From: Chondrus crispus
Lineage: Eukaryota > Rhodophyta > Florideophyceae > Gigartinales > Gigartinaceae
Reading direction: 5' to 3'
DNA length: 64,000 bases
Assembly (NCBI RefSeq): GCF_000350225.1
Contig: NW_005179197.1
Location: 41,527 to 105,526 of the forward strand
Shown: positions 22,200 through 33,007 of the stretch, one piece after another
Numbering within the stretch: position 1 is the stretch's first letter
How the letters are laid out: every line of letters starts with the position of its first letter
Translations under genes and position numbers: made by a program
Notes under the pieces: generated by a model
The model's input: only the letters and a program-made list of their open reading frames with translations
Told to the model about the DNA's origin: nothing
Databases searched by the model: none

Positions 22200-23470
22200 T
22201 TTGCCTGACAGGCGTATTGCATTACAGATATGCGACAATGTCGCTCCGATTCATGTAACTTCACAGCTCTGCGAATGGGTCCCTGCCCATTGCATGGCCT
22301 GTCAAAAGTCGCATCCTTGGATAGTCAGAACATAAAGTGTGGATCTCAAATGTGTTCGCGACTATGCCTTAATTCCCCAGCCAAGAAGTAACTTTGTCAC
22401 CGGCAACGTGCTTGTGTAATTCAGTACAAGATTTATGCTCAGATACCCCTGTTGCGCAGAAACTAATAAAATCCAACGCATTTCTACAGCAGTACATACA
22501 ATGCAGTGAATCCGTAGGATATCTGTAGTACGTTCGGGGTGCGGCATTGGCACTTCTCTCCTCGCCAGTAGAATTAGTACTGATACTGGGAGTGACCTAC
22601 ACTAGCATAACGGACCTACTGCGAACATATTGCGGTGCTCAGCTGGTGCATTGCGAATGAGCCCTCTATGTACCCCAGAAGGGCTTTTTTAAGAGATGAA
22701 ATACCTCATGCATCGCGTATACCAGAGGCTATGTTATGGCGCCGATGGGAATAGTACACAAGCCAAGTGTTCTCTTTCAACTCTACTGGACGTAAACTGC
22801 ACGTTAAGCACTTATCGACTTGCGATTCGTATATCTATTCGCACGTGTTTTCTGCTTCAAGCATATTTACCATTCATATCATCTACCCCACACCGTTCCC
22901 TTGCATCGATCCATTTCACGGCGCACTTCCTCCATGTTTACCATGCACCTCGTCCGTCTTCACCGCGACCCTCCCCAACGATCCATAGTCCGGCACAAAT
23001 GCAATCAATCCGCCGAAACGGCAATAACGCAAATACTACTGTTAAATCCTGAAACTCGTCCACATTCGTAGATTTTTAAAAGCCAGACTTATCTCTCTCG
23101 TGGGCCCGACTTCATGGTCACCACACTGAGCAGGTTACCGATCCTCGTACTTCAATGGCCCTTTGCTGTTATATGACCCCCTCCCGAATCAGTATTTCAG
23201 CCATGCCTTCTTTCTCGAGACTTCATGCCCTGCGTTCAAATATATCGTCATTCACCTTTGAGACGCTGCCAAGGTCCTATTCACTCCGTCTGATTATGTT
23301 TGTTCTTTTTCCAAAAGCATGCTGGCAGTACGCTACAGATCTTTAACAATGTATGGCCCTCACCTTTTTGGGTTGTGCGGTGCTCTAACTGTCTAATGGA
23401 GTGTGGTACAATTTTGACGTCTTCAACTGTTGAGTTACTTACAGCAACACCCACTGTTCCCATTTTGAAG
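22200..23470. other. Intergenic, nothing recognised
   Basis: Overlapping short frames on the plus strand at 22.7-23.1 kb are low-complexity (Ser/His/Pro) and show no motif. No RNA gene was recognised. Confidence 0.5.
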
Positions 23471-24070
23471 ACCTGCTAATACTGATGGATGAACAAACCG
23501 CTTGCCCAGTCAAGTAGAATGAAGTCTTTGATGAACGAGCATTCATTCAGTGGAAAGATGTACCGAAGGAACTTCAACAGTTTTCCATCATATACATCAA
23601 GGAGGTGCCTGTGTTCTTCTGAGAACTCTACTCCAATGTATACCAATCTACCCGAGTCATTAACAGCGATCTTCTCTTGCATTATTCGCGTCAATGACCT
23701 ACCAACCAGCACCAACCGGCGGAGAGACTCGCCCGCAACAACGTATCCCATCCTCCTCGACCGCCACGCTCGCTTCCGATTCAATAATGCCTTCCGCTTT
23801 GGATATGAATGCAGCGTGGAGCTTTTCAGTTCCCAGTCTTGTGTCGTATGCATTGTTGAGTGCTTCTCGATCGCGCAGTAACAGGAGCTTCAAATCACTC
23901 GCTCTAGTCGCACCATCTCCATATTCCACGCCAGCACCTCGGTCACCATTCAAAACGAAGTGATTCCCGAAATAGATCTTGACACGCTCGCATAGCTCGG
24001 CGATTTAATTCATTGACCCCGACGAAAAAGCTTGGCAGGCTGTAAATGCTTGATAAATCCATTATAGCAT

Positions 24071-24106
24071 TCGATCCAAACTTGACTATAGTCAAGTTTG
24101 GATCGA
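24071..24106. repeat. Perfect 36-bp palindrome without spacer
   Basis: Arms 24071-24088 and 24089-24106 are exact reverse complements, with the centre at TA/TA. It lies inside the decayed ORF. Confidence 0.95.
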
Positions 24107-24116
24107 GTGCTGCAAT

Positions 24117-24134
24117 GTAATTGTATACAATTAC
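24117..24134. repeat. Perfect 18-bp palindrome without spacer
   Basis: GTAATTGTATACAATTAC is its own reverse complement. It is 10 bp from the 36-bp palindrome. Confidence 0.95.
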
Positions 24135-24252
24135 CCAGGGGTCCATATTGCCCAACAATCCAACCGAGATGGACAACGTTATGAAATGAACATTTACGGA
24201 GGCTCACTATCCTGCCGTCACTGTCGCATAGGCTCCCTCGGGCGGAGGAGAG

Positions 24253-24778
24253 TGTTCGCGCAGTTCGGAAGATATCCCTGATCGGCGGTGTCGGCGACCA
24301 CGACGAGCCTACGCCACTAGACACGAGAAAGGGTAGCGCGTGGTAGAGCGGGATCGGTCGTGGACACGCGCATGCTCGAGCGGCTCAACACCTCGACGGC
24401 CGGAAAAGCACTGGGAGATGTACCAGTGCTGACGGGCGGAGGCGGATCGGGGCTCGCAGGTGTGTTGCACGAGTTTGCAATCCACGTGATTGCGGTCTTA
24501 CGCTCGCGTTCAGTCGCGCTTGTGTTATAATAAGCTGGAGATGAAGGCCAAGGTGGAGGCCTGTTACCAAGATTCCGTGGTCCCCTCCGCTGTCCGTCTC
24601 TCCTAGTATTTATTGCACAAGCTAATCTATCGGACTACAGTACAGTACGAACTGTGCTGAAGCCAGCTACTGTAGTCAGTGCCGGCCATCCCACACTGTA
24701 CAGCTGTCGATCATCATGGCTGGCAGGACACGTGGGGTACACGTGTGAGTGCGCGCGCTGTAAAATCTGTACCTTACA
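24253..24778 (-). repeat. Solo LTR of the Gypsy 1 family
   Basis: Starts TGTTCGCGCAGTTCGG and ends TGTACCTTACA. It aligns along its first half with the LTR at 2958-3583 (GTGGTAGAGCGGGAT, GAGCGGCTCAACACCTCGAC, TGACGGGCGGAGGCGGA). The second half is more diverged but keeps the TACTGTAG-rich hairpin region and a GGGGTACACGTGT segment. No internal coding sequence is attached. A 5-bp target duplication is not evident. Confidence 0.6.
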
Positions 24779-25219
24779 TTGCTGGATGTAATTCTAAATG
24801 TAATCTTCGGCAGTTGTATTGCAGTCATCTCGGTAGTACAAGAATCGAAAGTGCAAACGAAGTCTATTTAAAGATGCTTTATTTCGTCCACATACTTTTG
24901 CTTCAGCACGGGTCTACAAGACATTTGGACCAGTTCGGAAGGACTTTACAGGGTCCGAAGAAACGGCTGGGCAGGATGATATCAAAAACTATTATGGCGA
25001 AGTTCGATAGGAACTCAATGCACTCTGCTGCCTTCCAATTTGAGTATTGCGCGGTGTTGCGGGTATATCAGGGAAAGCAGAATGGGCAGTACCATTCCCG
25101 ATCGCGTTCATCTCCCCATGTACCTACTGCCACTGTGAAGGGGATAAGTATGAAGCAATCATTGCCACAATAGGCTTCTTTGAGATGAATGCATTTGCCC
25201 TTAAAATGCCCATCGTGTC

Positions 25220-25745
25220 TCTGCAGATATTCATCCAGTTGTGCATTTTTTATTCGAAGTGAACACTCTTTTCGAGAAAAAGAGGCGCTCACTGGATATG
25301 CCAAACGTATTTGTATCAGCTCATTCTATCAAGTTTTCAGACATTCATTTGACTGTGATGAGGGGCGCAGTGCTCTGCCAAGCGGAGATGGAAGAATCGG
25401 ATTTCATGGAGGGGCCGCTGCTACTGCATACAGATTATGGAACCGAGCTGAGAAGCACACAGGTGATATCTTGTCTCCGGTCCTTTTGAACCGAAAGCGT
25501 TCCGGAGATGAAATCTATCACAGTCATGGCCCTTAGAAGCAACCACGGGAAGATGATGATGCGCGCGTTTCGAGAGAAAAGGACTTTCCACGGCATGATC
25601 GAGGACGCTTTTCTCAACATCCTCGCAAGGGACATGAACACGTCGCCCGAGCAGCTTATAAATAAGTATTCTGGAATTGACAGGTTATATTTCGAATCGT
25701 AAGCACGCGAACTGGTACGGGTCGTCAACTTTTGAAACGATTGCT
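25220..25745 (+). pseudogene. Tyrosine-recombinase-like gene, C-terminal part (copy 1)
   Basis: One plus frame, broken by TGA at 25487-25489 and TAA near 25700, aligns with the better copies at 55.7-56.7 and 43.3-42.9 kb: HFLFEVNTLFEKKRRSLDMP, then LHTDYGTELRSTQV, then ITVMALRSNHGKMMM (box II region), EDAFLNILARDMNTSPEQL, and NKYSGID carrying the candidate nucleophile Tyr. Beyond the TAA the frame reads ARELVRVV, matching AKELVKVV of the 56-kb copy. The N-terminal half and the first catalytic Arg are not found upstream. Confidence 0.6.
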
Positions 25746-25934
25746 CGGAAGACGATTCAGGACGAGGCCGAAGGACTCCTACCCGTACAGAATACATGCG
25801 TGGAATGTTGCACGAAAACGTATTGGGTCTGTAGTGGTATGCGAGTTGTGTGTGTGCCACAGAGGGACGGCGTCGGTAAGTAAATGGGTAATTAACAAAT
25901 ACTAATTGCCATTAAATTGCTACCTGTGCCTGGC

Positions 25935-26110
25935 AAAAGACGCTAGTTGGCGTTGAGACTGACGCCAATTACGTATGCATACGTGCCATACACATATCGT
26001 AGCAGTATTGTACACGTGGCACACATATGCCATGCACGTAGAGTACACGTGTCATACACGTATCAGATGCGGGAGCGCGGCCCCGCTACGGCCCTCATTC
26101 TTGCACCAGA
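25935..26110. repeat. LTR-like fragment with CACGTGT/ACGTAT motifs
   Basis: Contains an inverted pair TTGGCGT...ACGCCAA, the palindrome ACGTATGCATACGT and repeated 'TACACGTG' units, reminiscent of 18690-18900. Boundaries are unknown. Confidence 0.25.
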
Positions 26111-26439
26111 ATTTTCTAGGGTCCCTGCATTGTAACGGGCACCGCTGACAGTGTTAAAAGTGCCTAATAAGGGACCATTCGACCACTCTGAAATACATTT
26201 ACTTCTAGAGTGCCAATTATTTATAATAACAACGATGTGCCATGATGTTATTCAGTGCTTTCTTGTTTTTTGAAATTGGATTATGGAGAACGGCTTCTAT
26301 CGACGTTTCTTAAGCGCTATTATGACGCTCAATCATGGGCGCAAGGGCCATTTTACATCACGGGTTCATGATTCGCCATGATCTAATACTGGCATGGACA
26401 AGTTAGCCGTTGGCGAACTGAAGGCCATGTGGGCGTTCT

Positions 26440-27373
26440 TCAGAATGCTAGTTGTCGCCCGAATAGCCGGGCCTCGGTAAAGGGAGGTAGCGTCGAGAAT
26501 GGATACGAAAGTATCGGTCCCAGGACGTGGCATCTAGCTGACTGCCAAGTATACAGTCCGAGTATACTGACCAAGACCGAAACCCAGGAATCTTTAGACG
26601 AGGAGTCAGACCAAGTCCGAAAAGACATGTGGTCTGGGAGAAGATCAAAAGATTCACAAGCCATGCCAAGAAACTTATTCCAGGGCATTCGGAAAAGCTT
26701 AAAGCTCAAGAAGATCTCCTCCTCTCCGGGTTGGGGATCAGGTTCCCCCCAGGACGGCAAATCAAATTCCCTCGGCAACGGTGAGCCCTGAGAGACAGCA
26801 AAGCACTCATTGGAAGAATGAAAAATCCATTGTATGCTATTGACAATTTCTGTACCAACTAAACAACCCCGATCAGACTGCGTTCTTTTCCAATTGCAGA
26901 AATAGTTCCGCGTATACAGCATGCAGTATTTCTCCAAAAAGATAACAAGAGGGCACGATATTAGTTTTTTCCTTTTCTCCGACCCTTGAGACTTTTACAG
27001 TATCCTTGTATGATTGAGTCAGACGTGAGCCGGAGGCACCCATGCGACTCGCAGCCAGCTTCAATGCCTTTCTCATTCTCAAAAATGTAAGGTTTCTGGG
27101 AGGATTCTGTCGATAATCCCACGGCGGGATTGTTAGGTGGCCACGTGTGAGTGCTGGCCACGGAGGCGCGGTGCGCAGGGGTTTCGGGAGGGGGCACAGG
27201 CCATGTTGGCTCTCGGTGCGGGGCGGAAGGACGGGCCCTTTTCTGTTTGCTGCGGGTGGTGCGGGTGTTTTGGAGAGTGAAGATGATGAGAACGGATACA
27301 TTCGCCGTCTTCGTCCTTCTTTTATATTGCCACTCTTCATCAAGTCGAGTGGGACTAGAACTGGCCTCATCAC
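26440..27373 (-). CDS. Hypothetical ORFs, strand uncertain
   Basis: Two overlapping minus frames of 165 and 166 codons (26440-26937, 26873-27373). The first reads PREFDLPSWGEPDPQPGEEE and WSDSSSKDSWVSVLVSILGL. The plus strand is also open across 26429-26791 (TETQESLDEESDQVRKDMW). Either strand could be coding and neither matches a family I know. Confidence 0.2.
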
Positions 27374-27379
27374 CGTTTT

Positions 27380-28590
27380 AGGGGGTTGGTACCTATAAGG
27401 ATGCCTCTATTAGGCTTAATTGAGCATTTGCCCGTTTAGAAAATGGGAATCCTTTACGAGGATCCCTAACTTGTAGGTAGCTGAATTTAATACGCGAGAT
27501 TGTGCCACCCATAAAGGACAGGTGGCACAGCCAAAGAGATAGGCTTTCAAAGCCGTGACAGATTCCTTATCTCTAATGCTGATTCTGAGCAGCGCGGCCA
27601 AAATGGACATGCGGCACATGTTTTAATTCGAATTTGTTAATATTTTCGCTCTGGACCCAACTGAGTTTTTTTTTCGGAAGAAGTGCCTGAGGAGCCGATG
27701 ACGGAAAGGGCTACGCATTGCGAATCGTATGTGACAATGGCGAAGATGGGCACTCTTATCACTTGCATGATCACTGGACTTTGTAATGTGGAATTCTCGA
27801 GAAATAATCCACGACAGAGCGGGATTCGATGCGATAGTAGTTGGGTCCGAGCTTGTCACCTATGGACTTCAAGGAAGATCTACGTCTGCAGTCCGCGGCA
27901 GAGTACTGTGCTCGGGAAGACTACGCTGTGGATGGCCGTACTTCAAGGTCTGAAAAAAGCGCCGCCAACATTCGTTATCCAGCAAGCCGCAGGGGCTCGC
28001 TTTTGGGTGTCACTTTGAGGACGCTCACAAGTTGACCACTCTCCCTACCAACGGTCGCCAAAAAACTGGCCCAGGTCACCGCACAACAAAACGTGCAGGC
28101 AGATACCTTCCCAAGTGTAACGCAAACAAATAAATATATTGCGTGGCTCAAATAAACTAGATGAGAATCGAACTCAGAAAGAGTAGCGCAAAACTGGGCC
28201 CATAAAATTGCAGTAAAATCATAGTCAGGAACAATTGCTGCAAAGCTTGGTTAACCACGTAGCCACAGTCGCTGCGTTTCTTGTGTTACCATGACCACAT
28301 CTACATTTTCAACAAATTCCTCGGCAAACATCTGGTCACGTGTCGCAGGAAGAACCGGCACGCCCGGCCAGCTATAGCCGCGTCGTTAAGCCCCTCACAT
28401 GGACAGCAGTCGCCACACGGCGTGGTCACGTTTGATCTCGCGATGCCGCTCGCCATATATAGAAAAGGTTCCCTGCGTGGCCGCAAAAGGCATTGAGGCC
28501 CCTAATAGCCCTACGTGGTACGGGCCCACTTCACGGCAATCTTCACATATATAAATTATCCGTTACCGCCTCACCTCTCTCATTTACCGT
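27380..28590. other. No supported gene
   Basis: Short frames on both strands. The plus stretch near 27.80-27.95 kb (FDAIVVGSELVTYGLQGRST) looks protein-like but is isolated. Confidence 0.4.
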
Positions 28591-28595
28591 GCCTC

Positions 28596-28685
28596 TGCAT
28601 CCCATTCATCTGTCTTCGTCCCTGTCCAAGCCATCCCTCCGCATCCCATCCATCTGTGTTCGCTCTTTCACAAGCTATCCCTCCC
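28596..28685 (+). repeat. Two-copy 44-bp pyrimidine-rich tandem repeat
   Basis: GCATCCCATTCATCTG at 28596 and GCATCCCATCCATCTG at 28640 begin two diverged units just upstream of the ATG at 28763. Confidence 0.6.
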
Positions 28686-28762
28686 GTCAGGCTACCACTT
28701 ATCACGTGACAGCTCTGTTCCATTGTTTTGTACCTTCAAATTACAATCTTTTCCGCTCCGAA

Positions 28763-28985
28763 ATGACTTCAAACGATTTCATCATTGTGTACAGCGGCCT
28801 TCTCGACCAGGCCGTCTGTACTGGTGTCAAGTGCGGGTATGCCCACGAAGTTGCTATCGTGAAGATTTATATGCGCGGCGGGGCAAACCATGGAGCTGGC
28901 GATGAAGAAGGCCAGGGAGTCACTCAAGAGCAGAAAAATCCAACATTCAGGAGCAGAAGGACAATAGCTGTATGGAAGGCGTTAT
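28763..28985 (+). pseudogene. OrsD-like gene A, 5' part (first zinc finger region)
   Basis: From ATG 28763: TSNDFIIVYSGLLDQAVC followed by TGVKCGYAHEVA, which matches the start of OrsD-like proteins (PF12013 type), where an early Cys-x-x-Cys pair begins the first C2H2-like unit. The similarity stops at ~28985, where sequence of the opposite-strand retroelement ORF begins. The gene resumes at ~31136. I infer one gene split by an insertion. Confidence 0.4.
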
Positions 28986-28988
28986 CCC

Positions 28989-30526
28989 TTACCGTCTCCG
29001 AAAGAAGTATATCGAAACGACTGATGCCATGTACGTCCCTGGTGAGGGATGCAAGGTTGCTGCATTAATTCTCGTTGCCTCGACGCACGCTGCAGAGAGA
29101 ATGAACGTACCACGATCGGTAATGAACTCTCGCATAATTGCACTCAGCACGTGGGCTGTGCATTCTTGCGCTACGACGCGATTAAACCTGACCGCAGATG
29201 AGTGCTGCGGATCGGCCGCGGCATAGCCGAAAAACGTAAGTACCACCAGAAGAAGAACGTGTACCCCCGCTGGAGGAAATGTATCGGAAACGGAAGGTGG
29301 AAGTTGAGGGAACGATTCCCGCGTCAACCCCATCGCGAGCGATGACGCATGGGAAACTCGAGTTTCATCATTGTACGGCCGACGGCACGATGACCAGTCA
29401 GTGGGACACAGCGAACGTCCCGTCATGCGCATCAAGCTAGCGGTTGCACGTATCAACTGCAGACGCGTGTCGGGGTAGCAGGCGGGGCAGGGGTGCATAT
29501 ACAACGTTGCCATTTCCGAGAGAGGAAAGACGTTCGAGTCCGGATCCGTGTTACCAAAGAGCAGACGTGCTGTTTTGTCGACGTACTCGACTTCTTCGAC
29601 GGAAAACGCAAACGTGCGATCGCAAGGTATTTCATCAGGGACCTGGTACGCGTGCCCGCGGCCAAAGTAAGACCCCCAAGCCGCGGCCACGGCTTCTGGC
29701 ACACTACGAAACGCCATGACTTGAAAGCGGCGAAGGTCCGGACGAGGATGCGACACGGTGAGGACTTCTGATAACGTAACATGGACTCAGGGGAGCAGTT
29801 CCCACTCGTATGCCAACGTGGCCTTGTGCAGAGAGGGACCGTCTCCATTGGAACGACCAAGCCATTTTGACGACGACGCGAATCGCTCCAGGGACGCTCC
29901 GGGCTCGACGCCCTCGTACGGGTACCCAGGTACAGCGCATCTCCCTGTCGTTGCGTACGGCGGTGAGGGAGTGTACCATTCGTAACGACGCAACGTGATC
30001 AGTCCACCGGGACTCGTCGTGTAAACGCGACCGGACGCTTCTAGTGCTGATATCGTGGGCCGATCGACAACTTGACTCGGGAGTGGCACAGGCGCTTCGA
30101 CGGCTATTGTTACGACTGGTTTTAGGATGTCATCAACATTTGGCGAATTTTGCATGGTTGGTTCGGAAACCTGGACCCCCGGCAGAGGGGCGACCCGCGG
30201 TTCGTCAGCGGCATTGGTTGGACTCGTAATGTCCTAGAACTCGCCCTTGAGAAAACGAGTGACAGCATCACCCGGTGGTGATGGCATCGTGCTTCGTTTC
30301 ATATAACGACGACAACGGTGATGGTGCTGCCTATGAAAAAAATCACGAAGATGTCGCCTCCGCCTCTATAAGTAGCAAACCGGTCGCTTCGCCATACGTG
30401 TTGAGTCGGGACGGTCAAGCTGGGATGAGAGCCGTGTAGCATAAGGACGCGTGTCCTATCTACACAAAAATACTGTCCGCGAGGAAACGTCAACCACGTG
30501 GCAAACGTTATGACAACGACTGTCAT
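28989..30526 (-). pseudogene. Second copy of the retroelement antisense ORF, frameshifted
   Basis: Minus-strand pieces align with the 3643-6231 ORF over its N-terminal and central parts. 30526-30300 resembles codons ~60-130 of that ORF. 30155-29787 corresponds to the linker before SRLNYAWRR (here HKATLAYEWE). 29756-28989 has PRPDLRR, AYQVPDEIPCDRTFAFSVEE and SLCPTDWSSC, then TFFGYAAADPQHSS, corresponding to the start of the second half of the other copy. At the position of the other copy's TAG, this one has TGG. It carries at least two frameshifts and one stop. Its C-terminal third is missing. Confidence 0.65.
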
Positions 30527-30539
30527 TTTTCGGATCCGT

Positions 30540-31135
30540 CTAATGTTGCGTGTAAGGCGAACGACCCTTACAGTACCTCGAGTACTGTACGGTAGCGCAA
30601 CGGCGCAAATAGTCGTTACGAAGTCTCCTCTGCATTGGCGCCGTTACGCTTTACGGTGTAAGAAGTACAGTATTACGTAGTTAAGAAGGGAGGCCGCTAG
30701 GGGAATGAAGAGGGAACCATCGACAGCACACGGAGGGTTAGTGTGGTCAAGTCCGACCCCTAGTCGTCTACGTTTTCCTTTCTTTTTCGTAGGTCTTTTG
30801 GCCTTTTGCCCTTTCGTTTTCCTGCTACGTTCCGAAAACCCACTCGAGGGTGAGTCACTACGACAGCGGGACTCCGTGCCAGGATCCAGACTCCGCGTCG
30901 TCGCCCTGACTGCAAGGGCGCCGAGTCACGCGTCGACCCGTCAATCTGCCAGCCGTTGCTCGTTGGGGTGTCGAACCCATTCAAGACTCTACAACGCCAC
31001 CAGGGACACGTTCCCATTGGCTTATTGGCCCGTACGCCCGGTAACATCGCACTTCGAGCTACAGTATACGCCCTGAGCCCGCTCCCGCCTTCGTGCTTGG
31101 TTGAGCGCTGGGGTGTTGTACTACAGTTTTGCCAG
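30540..31135. repeat. LTR-like segment next to the second antisense-ORF copy
   Basis: Non-coding, with TACTGTAC-type motifs (around 30566-30600, 30668). It is placed relative to the antisense ORF as the LTR is in element 1. It ends where the OrsD-like frame resumes. Family assignment is inferred from position rather than alignment. Confidence 0.35.
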
Positions 31136-32430
31136 CAGTAAACATTCTCCCTGTCCATGACTGCTTGAAGTGTCCAACCTGTGGTTATATCGCTCTGAAA
31201 ACTGACAGTCCGCTAGCATATGACCTCCCTGCCGTACTCGAATCGCACAGTTCAGGATATTCGTCCCGTCAAGGCCCAGTCGATCTTCGGCGGGAACAAG
31301 CGCAAGATTTTCGAAGTGTTCCAGAACAATGACCCCCCTACAAGATCTTGCATCCTGTCCATCACGATGAGGAACCTGCGTGGCTCAAACCCCGCTGACT
31401 TGGGTGCGGGTGTTTCGGCCATGGACTTTTTCCTGTCGGTAATGCGCTTTGATAGGCACTTGAATGCCTGTGACTTATCGATGGAGAAGGCTCATAACCT
31501 TTGCTTTCTGGAAGACCAAGCTAAACGTTCTTCTTTTCGAAAACTCGTTCCCGAATACCACAAGTTTGTTTCTGATATCACTGAGAGGAAAATGTACATC
31601 AAGACACATACATTTCTGAACTGAACCCTTTCGCTGGCAGTGGAGGAGAAGACTATGGACCACTATGACTCCCGCGCGTCCAGACTCATTGCCTTCGTAC
31701 GGAACTCGTACCAGGAGGGCAACGCAATGCGCAAACATTTCTCGCTAGACATCATTAATGCAATCGAGGGGATGTTCAGCAATCCATCCTAACAATCCCC
31801 TCTGCAGCAGTTGCACTCTTTACTCTACGGCCTGCTCTTCAGTCCCCTTCATGATCACAATGACAGTGTAGTTGTCTTTGTACTTTTTAATCTGTGATTG
31901 CAGGGGACGGTGGCAAGACTTTTCGCTTCCCAAATGCGAGTGATATGCCACCCATTATGGCAGCAATTACGCATTTCGCCCGCTGCGTCGTCGTGATAGA
32001 CGTCTAAAAGTGCCGTGACAAAGACACTACTTTAGGCTGGGACAACATAAACAAGGCTACCGGCTCAAACACAGACAATGGTATACGTTTCGTCCTGTAC
32101 TGTCTATCTGTTTGTCACTGCCTCCGAGACGGCGAAAATGTCAAGACAGGCTTCACCCTATGCCCAAAGCATGAGCTTCGTGGCATTGTTGATGGGGTGG
32201 AGTTGTCCGTGCTCCAGCTTGGCCGCAAGTCGAAAGGGTTCCAACGGAAGGCGTGTATTCTTCTCGATAGCCACCTGTTGAATGGTTTGAAGATTACTCT
32301 ACACTTCTGGTATTCCTGTATAGAGATGCAGGACAGCCTCATCGCCTTGACGCCTTCCTACTGGTTTGGTTCGCACTATGCAAACAAACATGTGACTGAA
32401 TTCTGGTCGGGCAAACTTCTAGAGTAGTAC
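31136..32430 (+). pseudogene. OrsD-like gene A, 3' part (second zinc finger to YR-like region)
   Basis: It starts with NILPVHDCLKCPTCGYIAL, the form of the second zinc finger of OrsD-like proteins (LPVYDGxxCPxCxY). Next comes VQDIRPVKAQSIFGG and KRKIFEVF, which matches the 'VQTFF...RRYFxV' end of that domain. A helical region with MDFFLSVMRFDRHLNACDLS follows. Then, across in-frame stops near 31789, 31900 and 32006 and one frameshift, LQQLHSLLYGLLFSP, FRFPNASDMPPIMAAITHF and ARC. The last intact stretch runs to TAG at ~32428. In fungi such proteins can be joined to RecQ-like helicases; no helicase motif is seen here. Confidence 0.5.
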
Positions 32431-32987
32431 TTTCACGTGCTCGGTGGACACGTGGACAAGCTTTTGGGTTGTTTGACATACTTTCAAAGTTTCGGTTGGT
32501 TTTGGGGGTTTGACTTAGAGGTTCTAATTGACGATCTGTCTGCGTCAGGTTGGGGGCTCCGGTGGTTAGTCGGTTGTTGTGCCTGCCTCTCCAACTCCCC
32601 GTAGCTCCGGATCGGGACCTTTATAGAACTCTAGAATTTGAGTACTCTTCAGGTTGAATAGCGTAGACTACAATAGAAATAAACTTTCCCATTAAAATTC
32701 TCACTACATGACCCCATCTGGCTACATCTTTGCTTTCCCTCCATCTTGGCGTGGTCGTCCTCGCCTGCAGGATCCCCTAAGAATCCCGCTAAGGCTGACC
32801 GGGTCGTCCTCGGGGACTCTTTCTTGCTATAGAGTCCCCATTCTGCTGGCGAAGAGGACGACTTCACGGTCGGGGTGAGCACTGTAGTGCACGTGTAAAT
32901 TACTGTACGCGTCACATACATCGTCACCGTCCCGCTCAGCTCCTGTTTACAGTCTGTCAAGGAGCTGAGCCGGAACCTAATCTTACA
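32430..32987 (-). repeat. 3' LTR of Gypsy element 2 (left limit uncertain)
   Basis: Ends TAATCTTACA immediately before a polypurine tract (minus strand) and the integrase stop. It is related to the LTR at 45224-45718 in layout and in short blocks (GGTTGTGCCTGGCC-like, CTTTTATAGAA-like, AATAAACT). The first ~65 bp (32433-32500) also match sequence after gene B (38771-38835), so the left boundary could be ~32430 or nearer 32500. Confidence 0.55.
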
Positions 32988-33007
32988 ACTGCTCCCTTTT
33001 CAAACGA

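Larger units (their letters stand above)
23476..24324 (-). pseudogene. Decayed gene related to 16531-17056, spread over several frames
   Basis: Pieces in three minus-strand frames: WVIVYNYIAALDPN and SLPSFFVGVNELNRRAMRAC (24.18-23.94 kb), GDGATRASDLKLLLLRDREA (23.95-23.70) and MGYVVAGESLRRLVLVGRSL leading to VYIGVEF and LLKFLRYIF (23.85-23.48). The last piece resembles the plus-strand fragment at 16531-17056. The coding region contains two perfect palindromes (24071-24106 and 24117-24134). Function unknown; possibly a transposase. Confidence 0.35.

Noticed and set aside
26429-26791. Possible viral-type ORF on the plus strand
   Set aside because: The composition looked suggestive, but I could name no motif or family, and the opposite strand is equally open.
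30760-31158. Minus-strand ORF of 132 codons
   Set aside because: It overlaps the LTR-like block and has no relation to the neighbouring coding frames.
31789-31905. A short intron ending at TTGCAG before GGGACGG in OrsD-like gene A
   Set aside because: The frame between reads LQQLHSLLYGLLFSP, which fits the family pattern, so stops plus one frameshift explain it better than an intron.
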